Shown here one piece after another: positions 3,848 through 7,485 of a DNA stretch of 7,485 bases (position 1 is the stretch's first letter; each line of letters begins with the position of its first letter). The position numbers and the translations under genes were made by a program. This DNA comes from an uncultured Lactobacillus sp. (GTDB taxonomy: Bacteria > Bacillota > Bacilli > Lactobacillales > Lactobacillaceae), in assembly GCA_945281075.1 (NCBI GenBank), contig CALYQE010000095.1, positions 1 to 7,485 on the forward strand. The letters run 5' to 3'. Under the pieces are notes generated by a model. That model saw only the letters and a program-made list of their open reading frames with translations, did not search any database and was not told where the DNA came from.

Positions 3848-6601
3848 ATCTTCAATTTCTTCTGTTTCTAAGCTATTATTTTCTGTATTAAAAATAAGTT
3901 CATTAATATACTTAATTTCAGTTAGTGGAATTTTAATGTTATAGATTTTTTCTAACGACCTTAACGAATTTTTGATGTTATTCAAATTTCTCTGATTTTG
4001 TGGTGTTGGCTTATATTTGCTTGGATTAGTTTCCAAAGTTTGATTTCTAATTATCCTTTCGATCATACAGCTAAGATGTACGTACAAAGCCATTACAGTC
4101 TGATTGGACATGCTTATTTGCAAATACTTATTTAACTCTTTAATACACAAATCAATATTTTTAATAACCTCCTTAGTATCCAGTATCGTCAAGGAATTAA
4201 TTACCCGCTCAATCGTGAAATTGCGTAAAATAGAACTATTAAATTCATAAAGATCTTTATCCGTTAAAATATCTTTGAGAGCTTCCTTTAAAGCTGAGAG
4301 CTTAGAACCATTTATAAGCTGATCTAAAGAAATAAAAGGAACATTGTCATAATGTGGATTAGCTGTACCAATAACTGCTAAAACATTATATTTTCTTTTA
4401 ATTGCTCTTTCTTGATCTTCCAGTTTGAGCCAGCTATACGAACAAGCCATAATAACAATTTTACTTTTTGGCGGAAGACTTTCTTCAATCATGTCTTTAA
4501 TTTTATTGGCCGTTCCAACTCCAGTTGTACAGCATACCAAAATCACATTCTGTTTAACCATTTTAGGATAAATAATACGGTAATCATTGCAAATGATTTC
4601 ATTCATCTTATCAACTATTGCCTCAATCGGCTTTCGCTCTTTAATGTAATTAGCTACAAACAAGGCTAACTGAGTTGAAACATTATTAAAAATGACTACT
4701 GGGAAATTTAGATCAATTTTCAGCAATTCAGGGATCTTCTCTAAAGAACCCATGTCGGCCATTAAGATTAAACCATTGGATACATGTCTTACATGAACAT
4801 AATTAGAAACCTTTTTCACAATATCTTCGGTCAGAATATCAATTGGCATATCAAATGAGTCAAGAAGCGGTTCCCCAGCGATTTTATTCACAGTATCCGC
4901 AATACTGCTAGCAGTCGAGTAACCGTGGGCTAACAAGATACAATGTATTAACTTGGAATTCTTTTCTTTTTGAGCACCGCTTAAATAAATAGTTAGGAAC
5001 AAATTATCAATTTCATCAGTATAAAGGTTAAGCATTCCGTTAACAACACTGATAATTGCTTGAACTACTTGGTTAGTATAGATACTTTCATCAATTTTAG
5101 TAATAATTTCATCTGCTAATTTTTTCTCTCCAGGCGTAACTTTCCAATGTTTTTCCTGTCTAAAATAAAAGTAATGAGAAATTGCTACAATAATATTCCC
5201 ATTAAAATCGTTTCTAAGATCATCTTGAAGATAACCCACTTCCTGATTGAGTGTTTTTTTGATAAGATCCAAAGGTAATTCACCAATATCCAAAGCTTCT
5301 TTTTTAAAAACCAAGTAATCACATAAAATATTAATTTTGTCAAAAGCCTTAACTTTAAAAGACGAAAAGGACTCACTTTTATATAAAGTAAAAATACTTT
5401 GAATTGTTTTTTTAATATAATTAGCACTTTGCTGGTTTCCCACAAAGTCCGTAACTTCACTGGTTGGAGTAATGACGATATCTTTTTTAGTTTTGGATAG
5501 AACTTGTTTTGTTGAAGTAATACTTGACTTCAAAATATCTTGCGGTAAATCCGCTAGCTTAACGTAAATACCGTTTTGAGAAGATTTTTTACTTTCACCC
5601 AAGGCATTGGCTACAGAAAGTAAAACATCGTTTTTGAGTTGACCTATATTACTTTCAAACTTTGTATTAGTCAAAGTAGCAAATACTTGGTTGTTAATAT
5701 TAATATTATTTTTGATTTTTTTAGCGTGTTGAATGTAAAAATAGATGATTAACGACCGGATTTCGTTTGAACTACGTTCAATAAGTGGTGGCATAGTTAT
5801 CTGAACGGGAATTCTGCGAATAAATGTTGCCAAGAAACTACTTTTGATATCTTCAGTTGTTGCACATATTAGTCTAACATTCATACGTTTTTTTTCGGCC
5901 GCCTCACCTAAAGGTGAAATAGTTCCGGTATCCAAATATGAAAACAGTTTTTCCTGACCTTTAGAATCAAGTCGATGAACTTCGTCAAGAAAAAGCATAC
6001 CGTTATTTGCTTCATCAAATAGTCCTGTGTGGTCCGAATCAGCCCCTGTAAATGCCCCCTTTACATGACCAAAAAGTGTGCTTGATAACAACTCCGGATT
6101 ATCAGCATATTCTGCACAATTAAAGCTAATAAACTTTCCATTTGACGGAATATAGCCCTCTTCTACACAGTAATCAAAAAACTTTTTGGCAATATAACTT
6201 TTGCCTGTACCTGTTTGCCCATTAATCAATACGGGGAGTCGACCAGGATATGATGCAGCAGCCTTCAACTTTCTTATTTGACTATAAAGCGATTGATCAT
6301 GACCAATTACACTTGAAAAAACATCATGATGACTAATCAGATTCTCTAAACTTTTAAGAGTAGTATATTCTTGCTGTAATTGCTGATTAGCATTTTTTTC
6401 TGCCCATTCACGATCCACAAAAATGACTGGCCTGGTATTAACTTTAATAATCTTTTTTTCTTTGACCAACTGATTTAAGTAATGACTGACTGTATTTCTT
6501 TTAACTCCTAGTTTTTTAGCTAAATCTGAAGTTAAAAGATAATGACCCTTTTTCTGCTTTGTTTGTCTCATTATAGACAATAATTTTTCTTTCACATTCA
6601 T
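3842..6601 (-). CDS. LevR-family sigma-54-dependent transcriptional activator with PTS regulation domains
   Basis: This 919-residue protein is close to the length of Bacillus LevR (938). Domains in order: N-terminal winged HTH (about 18-62); AAA+ sigma-54 interaction domain (about 95-330) with Walker A GQTGTGKS (128-135), the exact sigma-54 contact motif GAFTGA (182-187), Walker B LFLDEVHR (203-210) and RRIP with likely arginine fingers (262-263); PRD1 (about 440-540); EIIA-Man-like domain with HGYSTASSIA (559-568); EIIB-like domain with CTTGVGTA (691-698); and PRD2 (about 810-905) with YVHLSCMIERI. His559 and His842 align with LevR His585 and His869. In Bacillus the first is phosphorylated through HPr and activates, and the second is phosphorylated by the cognate EIIB and inhibits. 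Both switches therefore look intact. The ATG at 6599-6601 is the furthest possible start, since an in-frame TGA lies at 6617-6619; its ribosome binding site is weak. It should activate the PTS operon immediately downstream from the sigma-54 promoter. No truncation or frameshift is visible. Confidence 0.95.
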   Translation of the reverse strand: MNVKEKLLSIMRQTKQKKGHYLLTSDLAKKLGVKRNTVSHYLNQLVKEKKIIKVNTRPVIFVDREWAEKNANQQLQQEYTTLKSLENLISHHDVFSSVIGHDQSLYSQIRKLKAAASYPGRLPVLINGQTGTGKSYIAKKFFDYCVEEGYIPSNGKFISFNCAEYADNPELLSSTLFGHVKGAFTGADSDHTGLFDEANNGMLFLDEVHRLDSKGQEKLFSYLDTGTISPLGEAAEKKRMNVRLICATTEDIKSSFLATFIRRIPVQITMPPLIERSSNEIRSLIIYFYIQHAKKIKNNININNQVFATLTNTKFESNIGQLKNDVLLSVANALGESKKSSQNGIYVKLADLPQDILKSSITSTKQVLSKTKKDIVITPTSEVTDFVGNQQSANYIKKTIQSIFTLYKSESFSSFKVKAFDKINILCDYLVFKKEALDIGELPLDLIKKTLNQEVGYLQDDLRNDFNGNIIVAISHYFYFRQEKHWKVTPGEKKLADEIITKIDESIYTNQVVQAIISVVNGMLNLYTDEIDNLFLTIYLSGAQKEKNSKLIHCILLAHGYSTASSIADTVNKIAGEPLLDSFDMPIDILTEDIVKKVSNYVHVRHVSNGLILMADMGSLEKIPELLKIDLNFPVVIFNNVSTQLALFVANYIKERKPIEAIVDKMNEIICNDYRIIYPKMVKQNVILVCCTTGVGTANKIKDMIEESLPPKSKIVIMACSYSWLKLEDQERAIKRKYNVLAVIGTANPHYDNVPFISLDQLINGSKLSALKEALKDILTDKDLYEFNSSILRNFTIERVINSLTILDTKEVIKNIDLCIKELNKYLQISMSNQTVMALYVHLSCMIERIIRNQTLETNPSKYKPTPQNQRNLNNIKNSLRSLEKIYNIKIPLTEIKYINELIFNTENNSLETEEIEDF

Positions 6602-6627
6602 ATTGTTTAAGTTTCTTCAATCATTCG

Positions 6628-6656
6628 ATTATATAATGCTTTTATGATAATGGTAG
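6628..6656 (-). promoter_or_regulatory. Possible vegetative promoter of the regulator gene
   Basis: A perfect TATAAT lies on the minus strand at 6633-6628, 26 bases before the regulator ATG, which would give a leader of about 19 bases. The hexamer 17 bases upstream is CTACCA, a poor -35. The sequence is AT-rich enough for a chance TATAAT, so this is tentative. Confidence 0.35.
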
Positions 6657-7111
6657 CGATTTTATAAATGTTGTTCAAGCTAAAATAGAACAATTTATCA
6701 ATGAGAAATACGTTATCAATTACTTGCGAACTGACATCCAGATTTTCCCAATTCATAAATAAGTACAATGCTATTATTAAGTAATTACCAAAAAATCCAG
6801 TCAAAAAGGCTAGACAATACAGTTAATAATATGTTTGACTAAAAATATTTTCCCTATTCCGAAGTTTTAGTTTTAAGTGGTTATTAAGCTACTAGAACAA
6901 TAAGATTTAAGCATAAAAACTATATTCAATAATTGTTGATTCAAAGTTCCTTGCCACATAGTTTTTCTTTAATATCCATCAACTAGGCCTAACCTTACTA
7001 TATTTTCTTTCACGTTCGAACCTGAAAATACCACATAGCCATTCAAACTTTCAGATAAATTAACCATATTCAACTTCATAGAATGAATCATTTTCAACTG
7101 AGATCTATTAT

Positions 7112-7128
7112 TTTTGACCTTGTCAAAA
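7112..7128. repeat. 17-bp palindrome TTTTGAC-CTT-GTCAAAA
   Basis: Two exact 7-bp arms are separated by 3 bases, the typical shape of an operator for a dimeric regulator. The arms share TTTTGAC with the repeats around the sigma-54 promoter. It lies about 510 bases upstream of the regulator start, outside any supported gene, so its role is unclear. Confidence 0.45.
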
Positions 7129-7162
7129 TCAGTATTTTTTCCTAAATATTAACCTTTTCTAA

Positions 7163-7194
7163 TGACCGATTAATTGCAGCTTGCTAATCAGTCA
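7163..7194. repeat. Imperfect hairpin over the end of the unrecognised open frame
   Basis: TGACCGATTA (7163-7172) pairs with TAATCAGTCA (7185-7194) apart from one G-T position, and GCA/TGC inside the loop can extend the stem past a small bulge. No T tract follows on either strand, so it is not a standard intrinsic terminator. Confidence 0.35.
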
Positions 7195-7397
7195 ATATAG
7201 TTTTCATAATATCTCTTCCGCAGTATCTCTTTACTCAAGTACTTTACATTATTAGCTAAATCACGGTAAAGTTTCTCAGTTAAACTAACAAATTGCCCAG
7301 ATTCTTTGTATAAAGCCATATTTGTAAAATGATGTAGAGTTTCGTAAATAAAATTGAAAAAGTTTGCGACCGATTTAAGTTTACGCTGCAAAATCAA
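7188..7397 (-). CDS. Unrecognised small open frame, possibly a gene remnant
   Basis: A 69-codon frame starts at TTG (7395-7397) and stays open upstream to a TAA at 7446-7448, giving 85 sense codons in all. The product is basic and probably helical (LTEKLYRDLANN, YLSKEILRKRYYEN) with no signal peptide or membrane segment, and matches no family I know. No Shine-Dalgarno precedes the TTG or the internal ATG at 7317-7319, which would leave only 43 residues. The composition is more protein-like than the surrounding noncoding sequence, so it could be the C-terminal relic of a larger gene entering from the right. An imperfect hairpin covers its stop codon. Confidence that it is expressed is low. Confidence 0.2.
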   Translation of the reverse strand: MILQRKLKSVANFFNFIYETLHHFTNMALYKESGQFVSLTEKLYRDLANNVKYLSKEILRKRYYENYID

Positions 7398-7485
7398 ACA
7401 AATATTTTTATCAATTAAATTTCTAAATATAAGATGTTTTTTACCTTAACCGTTGGTAATTCAAGGAAAAGTAAAGTAAAATGTT

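Larger units (their letters stand above)
6602..7485. other. Long AT-rich stretch upstream of the regulator without a convincing gene
   Basis: About 880 bases are visibly more AT-rich than the genes to the left and hold only short open frames. None has a clear ribosome binding site or a family I recognise. It contains the possible regulator promoter (6628-6656), a 17-bp palindrome (7112-7128), an imperfect hairpin (7163-7194), a 14-bp near-palindrome TCAATAATTGTTGA (6926-6939), and two minus-strand open frames that read somewhat like protein (7188-7445 and 6969-7148). I see no tRNA, rRNA, riboswitch or insertion-sequence ends. It may be a decayed gene region, or the flank of an inserted catabolic cluster. 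Confidence 0.5.

Noticed and set aside
5185..5460. 91-codon minus-strand frame inside the regulator gene
   Set aside because: It lies in another frame of a clearly coding region that encodes the PRD1-side part of the regulator, and has no family features.
6702..6718. cre-like (CcpA) sequence TGATAACGTATTTC on the minus strand
   Set aside because: It has the central CG but misses three consensus positions, too weak to call in AT-rich DNA.
6607..6804. 65-codon minus-strand open frame ending just before the regulator start
   Set aside because: It starts at TTG without a ribosome binding site, resembles no family and covers the likely regulator promoter. Its stop lies 5 bases before the regulator ATG, so translational coupling is conceivable but unsupported.
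6926..6939. Near-palindrome TCAATAATTGTTGA
   Set aside because: Short and built of A and T; such symmetry is expected by chance here.
1..7485. CRISPR array, insertion sequence, tRNA/rRNA or riboswitch
   Set aside because: No regularly spaced repeats, transposase motifs, terminal inverted repeats with target duplications, or structured RNA signatures were seen on either strand.

Overview
The window reads as AT-rich Firmicute DNA, most like Lactobacillaceae. The evidence is AT-rich, lysine-rich genes, strong AGGAGG ribosome binding sites, and a LevR-family sigma-54 activator beside a mannose-class PTS. The species cannot be told from the sequence. Every gene I can support lies on the minus strand, so the window is best read from its right end to its left.

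Region by region, in the direction of transcription: (1) 7485-6602 is about 880 bases of very AT-rich sequence with no convincing gene. It holds short unrecognised open frames, possibly gene remnants, a 17-bp palindrome and a hairpin. (2) 6601-3842 encodes a 919-residue LevR-type regulator: winged HTH, sigma-54-interacting AAA+ domain with GAFTGA, PRD1, EIIA-Man-like domain, EIIB-like domain and PRD2. (3) The 156-base gap 3841-3686 holds an intrinsic terminator for the regulator, a near-perfect -24/-12 sigma-54 promoter (TGGCAT-N5-TTGCT) and repeated TTTTGACA half-sites that could be the activator's upstream sites. (4) 3685-1 is a tight operon: PTS EIIB (TTG start), FrlC-like TIM-barrel sugar epimerase/isomerase, PTS EIIC, PTS EIID, a divergent DeoC-like aldolase, and the first 24 codons of another gene. 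That last start resembles SIS-domain sugar isomerases or deglycases.

Inferred working model: the regulator senses PTS phosphorylation state through its EIIA-like and PRD2 histidines and drives the operon from the sigma-54 promoter. EIIB/C/D import and phosphorylate a sugar or sugar adduct. The epimerase, the aldolase and probably the SIS-like protein then turn it into glycolytic intermediates. No EIIA is encoded in the window, so it must lie further downstream or elsewhere. The substrate is unknown. The mix of FrlC-like, possible SIS-like, mannose-PTS and LevR-type parts recalls the fructoselysine/glucoselysine (frl, gfr) systems, but the DeoC-like aldolase does not belong to those, so this may be an uncharacterised catabolic operon.
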